A DNA stretch of 64,000 nucleotides from Altererythrobacter xiamenensis. Lineage in GTDB: Bacteria; Pseudomonadota; Alphaproteobacteria; Sphingomonadales; Sphingomonadaceae. The DNA lies in contig NZ_FXWG01000003.1 in assembly GCF_900177715.1 (NCBI RefSeq), positions 1-64,000 on the forward strand. The letters are read 5' to 3'. How positions within the stretch are numbered: position 1 is the stretch's first letter; the number at the start of each line of letters is the position of its first letter. Shown piece after piece: positions 8,228 through 18,073 of this stretch. A program made the translations under genes and the position numbers. The notes under the pieces are model-generated. The model saw only the letters and a program-made list of their open reading frames with translations. It was not told the origin of the DNA and did no database searches.

Positions 8228-10669
8228 CTAGAGGTCGGGCAGATCCTGCGTGGCGAAGCCCCAGCCGGCGAGCGCCTTGGATTGCGCGCGGTCGAGCAGG
8301 GTCTTCGCATCGTCGATGCTGAACGGCCTTGCATCAGTCATTTTTGTAAGCTCGTTCCAGGCGATGGGAACCGCGACGGGCGCGCCGCTTCGCGCTCTCG
8401 CCGAATAGGGCAGGATGGCGGTGCTGCCGCGCTGGTTGCGCAGCCAGTCGATGAAGATCTTGCCCTTGCGTTTGGCCTTGCTCATCGTGGCGGTGAAGCG
8501 ATCGGGTTCGGCGAGGGAGAGCGCCTCTGCGAACCTGCGCGCAAAATCCTTGTGTGCGTCCCAACCGTGACCGGGCGTAAGCGGCACCACCACATGAACG
8601 CCTTTCCCGCCCGATAGCATCGCGAAGCTCGTCAGTCCGAGATCGGCGAGACGGGCGCGGATATCCTTCGCGGCGCTCTTTACGTCCTCGAAATCGAGGC
8701 CCTCGTCCGGGTCGAGGTCGAAGATCATTCGGTCGGGTTCCTCGATTGCGTCACTGCGCGATCCCCAGCCGTGAAACTCGATCGTTCCCATCTGAACACA
8801 CTGGAGAATGCCCCGTGCGTTTTCGATGAAGAGATAATCTTCGGTTCCTCCGTCCTTCTCCTTGATCGGAACGGGTTTGACCGCATCGCCGAAAGCGCCC
8901 GAGTCATGTTTCTGGAAAAAGCATTTCTTGGCTCTGCCTTGCGGACAGCGGACGAGACTGAGCGGGCGATGACCGGCAAACGGCAGCATGATGTCCGCGA
9001 CCTTCTCGTAATAATCGGCGAGATCGCCCTTGGTCTGCCCGCTGTCGGGAAAGATGACGCGGTCGCGGCTGGAGATCTTGACCCCGCCCACCGGTTTTGG
9101 CTTGCCGGCTGATTTTTCCGGCTTCACATCATCTGCAGACTTGTCGCCCCGCAGGCCGAGATAGCTGCCGTGCCGGATGTTCCCGTCGGCGGTGAACTCT
9201 GCAAAGGCCACTTCGGCAACCAGTTTCGGCGTCACCCAGGTCACGCCGCGGGCCTTGCTGCTATCGACCTCGACGGGCGGCGTCTTGCGCTCCAGTCGCG
9301 AGAGCTTTGAGCTAAGTTCCTCGAAATCGTCAGCCGAGAATCCCGTACCGACGTTACCCTTGTATACGAGATCATCGCCCTCGTGCTGGGCCATCAGCAG
9401 CGAGGCGAATGGGCGACCGCGCGCGCTGGACTTTTTCCAACCCACGATCACGAACTCCTGACGCCGTGTGCATTTGACCTTGACCCAGTTCTTCGTCCGA
9501 GTGTGGCGGTAGGACGCGCTCATCTTCTTCGAGATGATGCCTTCCTGCCCGGCATTGCACATGGTGTCGTAGAGTTTCTCGCCCGCACCGATTACGTGGT
9601 CGGCGAGGAAAATCGGGGCTTCCGTTGGCGAGAGAAGTGCTTCGAGGCGCTCCTTGCGTTCGATATTCGGCAGGTCCTTGAGGTCCTCGCCGGCGAGTTC
9701 GACCAGATCGAAGGCATGGAACTGCAGCGCGTCGTCCTCCCCTTGCGAGGAGTGACCGCGTTTCAGGACCTTCTGCAGGGTCGAGAAATCAGGATTGCCC
9801 GCGGCATTGGTGGCGACGATCTCGCCATCGATCAGGCAGGATGGGAGGTCGAGCGCGGCGATGGCTCTCGCCAGGGGGCCGAACTTGTCGGTCCAGTCCT
9901 TGCCATTGCGGGTGTAGATCCGAACGTCCTTACCCTTCGCCGCCACCATCGCGCGGTAGCCGTCGAACTTGATTTCGTGCATCCAGCCGTTGCCGGTCGG
10001 GACATCGTCGACCAGCGTCGCGAGCTGCGGTTTGCGGAACTTGGGGAGGGGCGCGTTCTTGCGTGATCTGGTCTTCTTTTTCCCGGCAGCGATCTCAGCC
10101 ATCGACCGGCCCGTGCTCACACTGGTCAGTTCGCGCTCGACCAGGGCATCGCCTTCTTCCGCGTGCTCGTCCTGCAGCTTGCGCAGCAGCCAGTTCTCGC
10201 GCTTCTCGCCGTCGCGCGGTTTGAGCCGGATCAGCAGCCACTCGCCCTTCATGCGTTCGCCATCGAGCGTGAAGTGCAGATGTCCCTTGTCGAGATCCCT
10301 GGCGCTCTTGCCCTCGACCGGGGACCAGCGTCCCCTGTCCCACAGCATTACCGTGCCGCCGCCATATTCGCCCTTGGGAATCGTTCCCTCGAATGTCGCA
10401 TAAGACATGGGGTGGTCCTCGGTGCGGACCGCAAGGCGCTTGATGTCGGGATCGGGGGAGGGACCCTTGGTAACGGCCCAGCTTTTCAGCACCCCATCGA
10501 TTTCCAGCCGCAAGTCCCAATGCAGCCTTGTCGCATCATGCTTTTGCACGATGAACAGGTCGCCTGTGTCGCTCGATCGCGCTTTGCCCGAAGGTTCGGG
10601 CGTGTGTTCGAAATCGCGCTTCGCGTTGTATACGGCTAGGGGATCGTCGGCTTTCTTCGCGCGTGCCAT
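8228..10669 (-). CDS. ligD: ATP-dependent DNA ligase D, three-domain NHEJ enzyme
   Basis: An 813-residue multidomain end-joining enzyme with the order phosphoesterase, ligase, polymerase. The 3-prime phosphoesterase domain (about 35-150) has KHDATRLHWDLRLE with His44, His50 and Asp52. The ligase domain carries the adenylated lysine in EIKFDGYRAM (K234), and the C-terminal primase/polymerase domain (about 540-810) carries the metal-binding DLDPDE at about residue 650. It processes and seals double-strand breaks held by Ku. Its ATG follows the ku stop by one base, so the genes are one transcription unit. All three catalytic sites look intact, and length is typical of the full-length form. Confidence 0.97.
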   Translation of the reverse strand: MARAKKADDPLAVYNAKRDFEHTPEPSGKARSSDTGDLFIVQKHDATRLHWDLRLEIDGVLKSWAVTKGPSPDPDIKRLAVRTEDHPMSYATFEGTIPKGEYGGGTVMLWDRGRWSPVEGKSARDLDKGHLHFTLDGERMKGEWLLIRLKPRDGEKRENWLLRKLQDEHAEEGDALVERELTSVSTGRSMAEIAAGKKKTRSRKNAPLPKFRKPQLATLVDDVPTGNGWMHEIKFDGYRAMVAAKGKDVRIYTRNGKDWTDKFGPLARAIAALDLPSCLIDGEIVATNAAGNPDFSTLQKVLKRGHSSQGEDDALQFHAFDLVELAGEDLKDLPNIERKERLEALLSPTEAPIFLADHVIGAGEKLYDTMCNAGQEGIISKKMSASYRHTRTKNWVKVKCTRRQEFVIVGWKKSSARGRPFASLLMAQHEGDDLVYKGNVGTGFSADDFEELSSKLSRLERKTPPVEVDSSKARGVTWVTPKLVAEVAFAEFTADGNIRHGSYLGLRGDKSADDVKPEKSAGKPKPVGGVKISSRDRVIFPDSGQTKGDLADYYEKVADIMLPFAGHRPLSLVRCPQGRAKKCFFQKHDSGAFGDAVKPVPIKEKDGGTEDYLFIENARGILQCVQMGTIEFHGWGSRSDAIEEPDRMIFDLDPDEGLDFEDVKSAAKDIRARLADLGLTSFAMLSGGKGVHVVVPLTPGHGWDAHKDFARRFAEALSLAEPDRFTATMSKAKRKGKIFIDWLRNQRGSTAILPYSARARSGAPVAVPIAWNELTKMTDARPFSIDDAKTLLDRAQSKALAGWGFATQDLPDL

Positions 10670-10670
10670 C

Positions 10671-11501
10671 TCAGGCGCTCTTCTTGCGCTTGCTGCTCTT
10701 CTTGGCAGGCTTGTCGTCGACCGATTTCTTGAGCGCAGCCATCAGGTCGATGACGTTGGAGCCGCTGGCATCGCCGGGTTCGTCCACGTCCTCGATAATC
10801 GCCTTCTTGCTCTTCGATTTCGCTTTCTTGTCGATCAGCTTCTTGAGCGCATCGGCGTAGCGATCCTCGAACTCGCTGGCGTCGAATGGGGCGCTCTTCT
10901 GGTCGATCAGCGTCGTTGCCAGGTCGAGCAGTTCCTTCTTGGGCTTCGTGTCCTCGATGTCCGAAAAGAACGACTGGCCCTTGCGCACTTCGTCGGCATA
11001 GCGAAGCGTCTCCAGCAGCAGTCCCTTGCCGCAGGGTTTCAGTGCGACCAGCTTTTCCTTGCCGCGCATCGCCAACTGGCCGAGCGCGACCTTCTTCGAC
11101 TTGCGCAATGCTTCGCGGAGCACGATGAAGGCTTCCTCCGCCAGCTCGTCTTTCGGAGCGACGTAGTACGGCTTCTCGAAGTACAGCGGGTCGATCTCGC
11201 AGAAATCGACGAACTGGACGAGTTCGAGCGTGCGTTTGCTTTCCAGCTTGACCGCTTCGATCTCCTCATCCTCCAGCAGGACATATTCGCCCTTCGATAT
11301 CTCGTAGCCGCGGATTATATCGTCGCGGTCGACAGGACCGATGCCGGGGACGGTTTTCTCATAGGAAATCCGCTTGCCGCTCGGCTCGTGGATCTGGTTG
11401 AAACTGATCTTCGCTCCGGACTTGGTCGCGGTGTAGATTTCAACCGGGATCGAAACGAGGGCCAGCCTGATCTGACCCTGCCAATATGCGCGCGCTGCCA
11501 T
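10671..11501 (-). CDS. ku: Non-homologous end joining protein Ku
   Basis: A 276-residue bacterial Ku homodimer subunit. It begins RAYWQGQIRLALVSIPVEIY, the hallmark start of the family, has the core beta-barrel bridge region (residues about 10-190), and ends in a Lys-rich tail (KSKSKKA, then PAKKSSKRKKSA) of the kind that helps DNA binding and LigD recruitment. It rings DNA ends and recruits LigD, whose gene follows directly. The promoter must lie in the 126-bp gap shared with the divergent dehydrogenase gene; no clear motif was recognised there. Confidence 0.97.
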   Translation of the reverse strand: MAARAYWQGQIRLALVSIPVEIYTATKSGAKISFNQIHEPSGKRISYEKTVPGIGPVDRDDIIRGYEISKGEYVLLEDEEIEAVKLESKRTLELVQFVDFCEIDPLYFEKPYYVAPKDELAEEAFIVLREALRKSKKVALGQLAMRGKEKLVALKPCGKGLLLETLRYADEVRKGQSFFSDIEDTKPKKELLDLATTLIDQKSAPFDASEFEDRYADALKKLIDKKAKSKSKKAIIEDVDEPGDASGSNVIDLMAALKKSVDDKPAKKSSKRKKSA

Positions 11502-11627
11502 GTTCCACCTATGCTTTCATCAGTGACTCAGCGTTTCGCGACGAAATTCGTTTCCCGCCTGCCGGACGGAACAAAAGGCCTCGCTCGCCTCTTCTGCAAG
11601 TGAACACAAATTGGAACGAGGCCCCCC

Positions 11628-13007
11628 ATGTCGACTATTACCACCGTCAATCCCGCCACAGGCGAGAACATCGAGACCTATGAGCAACTGTCGAAGGAGG
11701 ACGCCTTCGCCAAGGTCGATGCCTGCCACAAGGCTTTTACCGAGTGGAAGCTCAAGAGCCTCGATGACCGGGCCAAGGTCATCAAGGGGATCGGCCAGTC
11801 GCTGCGGGACAACAAGGAAGAGCTTGCGCAACTTATGACCCGCGAGGTCGGCAAGTTGATCGGCGACAGCCGCGACGAGATCGAACTGTGCGCGGGTATC
11901 TGCGATTACACCGCTGCGACCGGTCCCAAGGAACTGGCCGACGAACAGCGCGATCCGAGCAATGCGGCGCGCGGCATCGTCACCTATTCGCCGATCGGCG
12001 TGGTCTATGGCATCCAGCCGTGGAACTTCCCGGCCTACCAGGTCATCCGCTATGCCATCGCGAGCCTGATGGCGGGCAATGGCGTGCTGCTGAAGCATTC
12101 GTCGCTCTGCACCGGCAGCGGACTGATGATCGAAAAGATTTTCAGGGAAGGCGGCCTGCCGGCAAATCTCTTCACCGTCCTAGTGATCGACCATGATGTG
12201 TCGGACGAGATCATCGCGCATGACAAGGTGCCCGGTGTCACGCTGACAGGATCGGACGGCGCCGGACGCCACGTCGCGGAAAAGGCGGCCAAGGTAATCA
12301 AGCCGACCGTGCTCGAGCTGGGCTCCAACGATGCCTACATGGTTCTGGAGGATGCCGATCTGGACAAGGCGGCGCAGGTCTGCGCGCAGGCGCGGCTCTA
12401 CAACAACGGTCAGACCTGCATCAACGGGAAGCGGTTCATCGTGACCGACAAGGTTTACGACGCGTTTCTCGAAAAGTTCGTCGCGCGTTTCGAAGGTGTG
12501 AAGCTGGGCGATCCGGCCGACGAAGACAGCGACATGGGACCGATGTCCTCGGCCGATCTGCGCGGCGACCTTCAGGAACAGGTCGACAAATCGGTCAGCA
12601 ATGGCGCGAAAATCGCGTGCGGCGGTAGCATTCCCGATGGTCCGGGCGCTTATTACCCCGCCACGGTCCTCACCGATGTCGCTCCCGGCCAGCCCGCCTA
12701 TGACGACGAGCTGTTCGGGCCGGTCGCCAGCGTGATCCGCGCCAAGGATGACGGTGACGCGATGCGCCTCGCCAACGATAGCCGTTATGGCCTGGGCGGC
12801 GGGATCCTGTGCGGTGATACCGACCGCGCGATCGAACTGGCGAGCAAGCACTTCGACACCGGCATGGTCTATATCAACACCTATGGCGTGGCCGATCCCT
12901 CCATGCCCTTCGGCGGTGTGAAGAACTCCGGCTATGGCCGTGAGCATGGCGGCTTCGGCATCAAAGAGTTCGCCAATGCGAAGTCGATCTTCGTCGGGGC
13001 CGCGTGA
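11628..13007 (+). CDS. NAD(P)-dependent succinate-semialdehyde dehydrogenase family protein
   Basis: A 459-residue aldehyde dehydrogenase. The cofactor-binding region has YGIQPWNFPAYQVIRYA and LTGSDGAGRHVA, the general base Glu is in LELGSNDAY and the catalytic Cys264 is in NNGQTCING. Its length and motifs match the short GabD/Sad-type group that oxidises succinate semialdehyde to succinate. It stands alone between ku and a betaine-type transporter gene, so the substrate is set by family only. A second, unlinked member of the same family occurs near the right end of the window. Confidence 0.88.
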   Translation: MSTITTVNPATGENIETYEQLSKEDAFAKVDACHKAFTEWKLKSLDDRAKVIKGIGQSLRDNKEELAQLMTREVGKLIGDSRDEIELCAGICDYTAATGPKELADEQRDPSNAARGIVTYSPIGVVYGIQPWNFPAYQVIRYAIASLMAGNGVLLKHSSLCTGSGLMIEKIFREGGLPANLFTVLVIDHDVSDEIIAHDKVPGVTLTGSDGAGRHVAEKAAKVIKPTVLELGSNDAYMVLEDADLDKAAQVCAQARLYNNGQTCINGKRFIVTDKVYDAFLEKFVARFEGVKLGDPADEDSDMGPMSSADLRGDLQEQVDKSVSNGAKIACGGSIPDGPGAYYPATVLTDVAPGQPAYDDELFGPVASVIRAKDDGDAMRLANDSRYGLGGGILCGDTDRAIELASKHFDTGMVYINTYGVADPSMPFGGVKNSGYGREHGGFGIKEFANAKSIFVGAA

Positions 13008-13238
13008 TCCCGAGCTTGCTTCGGCTATGAAAATAGCGTCCGGATGCGGTGTCGAAACGCCGTGATCCGGACCGCCCACGCGGGGGCTGAGGCCCTGTTT
13101 CGAAGCAGGCGAGGCTTGTATTCGAAGCCCTGCCATGTAGGTTTGCGGCCAATCCCCGCCCCTGTTGGTGCAATGTCCTCGATCCGGGGAAGGGATGTTC
13201 GTGACTACGGAATAGGCTTCTAATCAAGGTTTTAAGGC

Positions 13239-14957
13239 ATGGCGGAAGAGGTACAGGAGCAGGTTGGCGCGGACTTTTTCCCGCCGGATCCGCCTCTCGT
13301 CGACCTTCCGATCGATACCCATGACCGCGGATTCTACGACGGTTTCAGCCGCGAGGTTACCATCCCTTCGAAAATAATCGTCTCGCTGATAATCCTGTGG
13401 GCGATCTTCTTCCCGGTCAGCGCGAACGAGACACTCTCGGTCGCCAACTCGACGATCATTTCGACCTTCAGCGGCTGGTATGTCTATCTTGTCGCTGCGC
13501 TGATGCTGACATGTTTCGGGCTCGCACTCTTCCCGAAAGCCGGCGAACTGCGCATCGGGCCGCCCGACGAAAAGGCCGAGTTTTCGCGCTTTTCCTGGTT
13601 CGCGATGCTGTTCGGCGCAGGCATCGGCATCGGCATGCTGACCTATTCGACGGGCGAACCGCTGGCGCATTTCTCCAACAATCCGGACATAATCCGCGGC
13701 ACTCTTGAAGCCCGCTCGGCAGAGGCGGTCGAGCCCGCCTACATGTACACCTTCCTGCACTGGGGCTTTGCCGCATGGTGCACCTATGCGCTGGTGGGGC
13801 TGGCGATCGGTTATGTCGCCTATCGCCGCAACCTGCCGCTGACGATCAGATCGAGCCTCGCGCCACTTTTCGGCACGACAATGTCGGGCATCGCCGGCCA
13901 TCTCGTCGATATCGTCGCGGTAGTCGCAACGATCCTCGGCGTCGCGGTTACCATGGGGCTGGGCGTCGAACAGTTCGTGGCGGGGTTGAACCGTGTGGGG
14001 ATGGGCGACTGGCTTATCAGCGATGAAGGCACGGCGAGCAGCGCCGCGATTATCATCTCCCTCGTCGTGCTGGTCGGAGCCTCGACTATCAGCGCGCTTT
14101 CGGGCGTAGGTCGTGGGATCAAGTGGCTGTCCAACCTCAACATGGGGCTGTCGTTCGCGTTGCTGGTCCTTTTCCTTGTGGCTGGTTCAGGCATCTTCGG
14201 CCTGACGCTGCTCGTGACAGGCGTCTGGGACTATCTCGTGACGCTCCCTGCACATTCGCTGACACTTTTCGAAGATACGGGCACCGCCATGAGCGCTGCG
14301 CTCGTTCAATGGCAACTCGACTGGTCCGTGTTCTACTGGGCGTGGTGGATCGCCTTCGCGCCCTTCGTAGGCATGTTCATTGCGCGCATTTCGCGCGGCC
14401 GGACCGTTAGAGAGTATATTTTCGGCGTGGTGCTCGTCCCTTCGCTGATGTGCTTTGTCTGGATGACGATAGTGGGCGGTACGGCTATCGATCTCGAACT
14501 GAGCGGCGTCGCGAATGGATCGATCGTCGATGCAAACATGTCCGACCAGCTTTTCGCGACGCTGGCCGTCCTCCTGTCGCCCGAAGTCGCGATGCTCGTA
14601 TCCGGACTCGTTGTCATCCTGCTGATGACCTACCTCATCACGTCTGCCGACAGCGCCATACTGATCATCAACACGATCAACGGCGCGGGGGAGGATGAGG
14701 GAACCCGCCGCTATCACATCCTGTTCTGGGGAGCGGCACTCGCCTTCATGGTGGGGTCCATGCTGATCCTTGGCGGGATCGATGCGATCCGCATCACCAT
14801 GATTATCGGGGCACTTCCGTTTTCCTTCGTGGTCGCGCTCATGGCGATTTCGATCATCAAGGCGGTGGTTTTCGATCTGATCCGGAAGAAGCATGGTGTG
14901 CCGACCACTGCGGAGGCATGCGAGGCGTGGGACGGGAAAGTAACGCCAGCAGAATAG
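13239..14957 (+). CDS. BCCT-family betaine/carnitine/choline transporter
   Basis: A 572-residue inner membrane transporter with about 12 membrane segments and a charged N-terminal tail. Family signatures are present: GIGIGMLTYSTGEPLAHF early on and FYWAWWIAFAPFVGMFIARI with RGRTVREYIFG in the middle. These carriers take up quaternary ammonium compatible solutes with sodium or protons, fitting a marine cell facing salt stress. The gene has its own 231-bp upstream gap, and no choline-oxidation genes are adjacent. Confidence 0.93.
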   Translation: MAEEVQEQVGADFFPPDPPLVDLPIDTHDRGFYDGFSREVTIPSKIIVSLIILWAIFFPVSANETLSVANSTIISTFSGWYVYLVAALMLTCFGLALFPKAGELRIGPPDEKAEFSRFSWFAMLFGAGIGIGMLTYSTGEPLAHFSNNPDIIRGTLEARSAEAVEPAYMYTFLHWGFAAWCTYALVGLAIGYVAYRRNLPLTIRSSLAPLFGTTMSGIAGHLVDIVAVVATILGVAVTMGLGVEQFVAGLNRVGMGDWLISDEGTASSAAIIISLVVLVGASTISALSGVGRGIKWLSNLNMGLSFALLVLFLVAGSGIFGLTLLVTGVWDYLVTLPAHSLTLFEDTGTAMSAALVQWQLDWSVFYWAWWIAFAPFVGMFIARISRGRTVREYIFGVVLVPSLMCFVWMTIVGGTAIDLELSGVANGSIVDANMSDQLFATLAVLLSPEVAMLVSGLVVILLMTYLITSADSAILIINTINGAGEDEGTRRYHILFWGAALAFMVGSMLILGGIDAIRITMIIGALPFSFVVALMAISIIKAVVFDLIRKKHGVPTTAEACEAWDGKVTPAE

Positions 14958-15309
14958 CCTGGTCGTTTTCTGACGTCGATCGCAGAATAGATTTCTGCTT
15001 TCTTGACACTTCTTGCGATTACGGAAACTTCAGCAAAACGAAAAATAAGTATTGGTAAGAATAAAATATACCATACTTCCAGTCTTTATCATTTGACGTT
15101 GTTTAATTTCAACCGAAACCGACTCTGTTGTTATTATGCAACAGGGGATTCGTTCATCTGTGAAACTTTGGCTCCGGCTGTGGCCGAGGCGCATTTGGCT
15201 TGATACCCGCGCCCCAAGGCGATTTCTCGTAGCGGAAAGCGCCCGATTATTCATTTTACGTGGGATTTCTCGTCCCGCGGTTCATCGAATTGTCAAAGGG
15301 GCAAACATA
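14958..15309 (+). other. AT-rich leader upstream of a TonB receptor gene
   Basis: This 352-bp stretch is clearly more AT-rich than its surroundings. TTGACA at 15003-15008 resembles a -35 element, but no convincing -10 could be paired with it. The open frame running into the receptor from 15136 is rejected as coding because the signal peptide starts at 15310. Confidence 0.5.
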
Positions 15310-17988
15310 ATGTTGAAATTCGCAAGCGGTGCGTCCGCTAGCGCGCTGGCTATTGCTGTCGCGTCTCCTGCCATTGCTCAGCAAGCGCCTGCGCAGACCC
15401 AGGCTCAGGCTCCGCGCGGCGTGCCGACCATCGTCGTCACCGCGCAGAAGCGTAGCGAAGACCTGCAGGATGTGCCGGTATCGGTCTCTGCCATCGGCGA
15501 AGAAGGTCTCGAAGAACTCAATATCGATACCTTCGAAGACTATCTCGACCAGCTGCCGACCGTGACGGCAGGCGGTAGCGGCCCGGGTCAGAGCACGATC
15601 TACATCCGCGGCCTGGCGTCGACCACGCCCAACCTCACCACGGCAGGCGTTGCCGGCCTCGCGCCGAACGTCGCGCTGTATCTCGACGAACAGCCACTCG
15701 CACAGCCGGGCCGCAACCTCGACGTATACGCCGCCGACATGGAGCGGATCGAGGTGCTCTCGGGTCCGCAGGGCACGCTCTTCGGCGCAAGCTCGCAGGC
15801 GGGCGTGGTTCGCCTGATCACCAACAAGCCGAGCCTCGCAGGCTTCGATGCTGGTGCGTCGGCCGGTGTCTCTTTCACCAAGGGCGGTGAAATGAGCTAC
15901 AAGGGCGAAGTCATGGTCAACCTGCCGGTCAGCAATACCTTCGCGCTGCGCGCCGTGGGTTATCTCGACGATCAGGGCGGCTACATCGACAACGTCCCCG
16001 GAACCCGCGACCTCACCGAAAGCGCTCGCTTCCGTCCCGAAGGCACGGTTCGCTCCAACGGCGTTCCGGTCAGCGCGCTTCGTGCCGGCTTCCAGTCTGC
16101 CGACGATCCGGCAACGGCGTTCAACGAGAACCCGGTGAATAATCCCAACGTGACATTCCTCGAGGCCGACAATGCGGCTCTCGTGGAGGAAGACTTCAAC
16201 GATACCCAGTATCTCGGTTTCCGGACCACCGCACTGTGGGAAATCACCCCCGACTGGACGCTCACCGTTGCGCATTCGCGGCAGTGGGTCGAAAGCGACG
16301 GCGTATTCTTCGCCGATCCCGAGCTCGACGGCCTCGACGACCTCGAGATCCAGCGTTTCGAGGAAGATCGCCTGGACGATGATTTCTCGAACACCAGCTG
16401 GACGGTCGAAGGTCGCCTCGCGATGCTCGATGTCGTCTACACCGGTGCGTATACCGATCGTAACACCAGCCAGCGGGTCGACTACACCGACTACCTCTTC
16501 GTCGGTCAGTATCTGCCCTACTACATCTGCGATGGCGGTGTGACCTACCCGGGTGCAGGCGGCCCTGCCGGCACCTGTCAGGAACCGAACCTCTACGTGA
16601 CTTCGGAAAGCAACACGAAGGTGTTCACGCAGGAGCTGCGCTTCAGCACGCCCGCGGAAAACCGCTGGCGCGTCACAGCGGGCGGCTTCTATTCCGACCT
16701 CGAACTCGAAGAGCGCAACGACTTCAACTATCCGGGCAATGTCGAAGCGCAGCCTTTCGGTCCGTTCAAGCCGAACTTCCCGCAGGATGGATTCTTCACC
16801 GATCCGGGTCCGTTCCCGGCCGACACGATCTTCCGCAACGATATCCGCCGTACGGACGAACAGTTCGGCATCTTCGGTGAAGCAAGCTTCGACGTGATCC
16901 CGGATCTTCTGACGGTCGCCCTGGGCGCGCGTTATTACGACATCGAGGTCGATTTCGAAGGAAGCGCCAACGGCTCGTTCTGCAACAGCTTCAGCGCTGA
17001 AGACCAGAACGCCTTCGGTACCGATCTCAACGATCTGTACGATGGTGACGGCGAATACACCTTCATCGGTTCGTGCGATCCGGCCCTGCGCCAGACCTTC
17101 ACGCTCGACGATACGCTGGCCGACATTCAGGCCGCCGGCCTGAGCGCGACGCAGGCGCAGCAGGTGTTCAACGCAGTCCGTGCACCGGACAAGGCGACGA
17201 CCGACGGCTTCATCTACAAGGGCACGGTCACGCTGACCCCGAACGATGACATGCTGTTCTACGCGACCTATTCGGAAGGCTTCCGTCCGGGTCTGCTCAA
17301 CCGTCCCGGTGGCGCGACCAATGGTGCGGGCTTCACCGTGCCGTTCGAGCTCGATACGGACGAAGTGAAGAACTACGAACTCGGCTGGAAGCTCGACTTC
17401 GGCGGCGAGTTCCGTTTCAACGGTAGCGCGTTCTACGTCGACATCAGCCGTCTGCAGACCACGATCTTCGATCCCAGCATCACCAATTTGTTCTTCTCGG
17501 ACAATGCGGCCAATGCAGAGATCATGGGTGTGGAAGCAGACTTCACCTACGCGCCCTATGCCGTCGAAGGTCTGACGGTGGCCGGTGCATTCTCGATCCT
17601 CGATACCGAGATCACCGAGGTGCTGACGCCGACCGACGATGTCGTCGAAGGCGGCGACCTCGCTTTCGCGCCGTCCTTCCAGGGCAATCTGCGCGTACGC
17701 TACGAGTTCGACCTGTCGGACACGCTGGGTGCCTATATCCAGCCGCAGGTGACCTACTCGGCTTCGAAGTTCACGGATATCATCGAGATCAACAAGCTCG
17801 AGCTCGACAGCTACACCGTCGTCGACCTTGCAGCCGGTGTCACGACCGATCGCTGGAAGTTCGAAGTCTTCGGCGACAATCTGTTCGACGAACGCGCCCA
17901 GATTTCGGGCAACTACGTCAACGATCGTCCGCGCATCGCGACGAACCGTCCGCTGACAGTCGGCTTCAGGGTCTCCTACGACTACTGA
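15310..17988 (+). CDS. TonB-dependent outer membrane receptor
   Basis: An 892-residue receptor. The ATG at 15310 is chosen for its AAAGGGG site 7 nt upstream and because it gives a clean signal peptide (MLKFASGASASALAIAVA, cleaved near PAIAQQ). The TonB-box-like PTIVVTAQKRSEDLQDVPVS is followed by a plug domain (about 40-160, with IYIRGLA and MERIEVLSGPQGTLFGASSQ) and a barrel ending VGFRVSYDY. It belongs to the FyuA/iron-complex-like group that is abundant in sphingomonads with many substrates. A TPR-sulfotransferase gene follows after a hairpin, a pairing that may be functional. The substrate is unknown. Confidence 0.93.
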   Translation: MLKFASGASASALAIAVASPAIAQQAPAQTQAQAPRGVPTIVVTAQKRSEDLQDVPVSVSAIGEEGLEELNIDTFEDYLDQLPTVTAGGSGPGQSTIYIRGLASTTPNLTTAGVAGLAPNVALYLDEQPLAQPGRNLDVYAADMERIEVLSGPQGTLFGASSQAGVVRLITNKPSLAGFDAGASAGVSFTKGGEMSYKGEVMVNLPVSNTFALRAVGYLDDQGGYIDNVPGTRDLTESARFRPEGTVRSNGVPVSALRAGFQSADDPATAFNENPVNNPNVTFLEADNAALVEEDFNDTQYLGFRTTALWEITPDWTLTVAHSRQWVESDGVFFADPELDGLDDLEIQRFEEDRLDDDFSNTSWTVEGRLAMLDVVYTGAYTDRNTSQRVDYTDYLFVGQYLPYYICDGGVTYPGAGGPAGTCQEPNLYVTSESNTKVFTQELRFSTPAENRWRVTAGGFYSDLELEERNDFNYPGNVEAQPFGPFKPNFPQDGFFTDPGPFPADTIFRNDIRRTDEQFGIFGEASFDVIPDLLTVALGARYYDIEVDFEGSANGSFCNSFSAEDQNAFGTDLNDLYDGDGEYTFIGSCDPALRQTFTLDDTLADIQAAGLSATQAQQVFNAVRAPDKATTDGFIYKGTVTLTPNDDMLFYATYSEGFRPGLLNRPGGATNGAGFTVPFELDTDEVKNYELGWKLDFGGEFRFNGSAFYVDISRLQTTIFDPSITNLFFSDNAANAEIMGVEADFTYAPYAVEGLTVAGAFSILDTEITEVLTPTDDVVEGGDLAFAPSFQGNLRVRYEFDLSDTLGAYIQPQVTYSASKFTDIIEINKLELDSYTVVDLAAGVTTDRWKFEVFGDNLFDERAQISGNYVNDRPRIATNRPLTVGFRVSYDY

Positions 17989-18008
17989 TCCGCGACGGAT
18001 AACTTACC

Positions 18009-18054
18009 AAACGGTGGAGGCGGGCCTGCGAACGCGGGTTCACCTCCACCGTTT
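18009..18054 (+). terminator. Strong hairpin between receptor and sulfotransferase genes
   Basis: Perfect 12-bp inverted repeat AAACGGTGGAGG...CCTCCACCGTTT with a 22-nt loop and a T-rich 3-prime flank. It sits 20 bp before the sulfotransferase ATG, so it probably terminates most receptor transcripts and leaves partial readthrough. Confidence 0.8.
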
Positions 18055-18073
18055 TGCTTTGTAGGGAGCCGTC

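Noticed and set aside
15136..15309. N-terminal extension of the second TonB receptor
   Set aside because: The extra 58 residues precede a complete signal peptide, lie in AT-rich leader DNA and lack a ribosome site.
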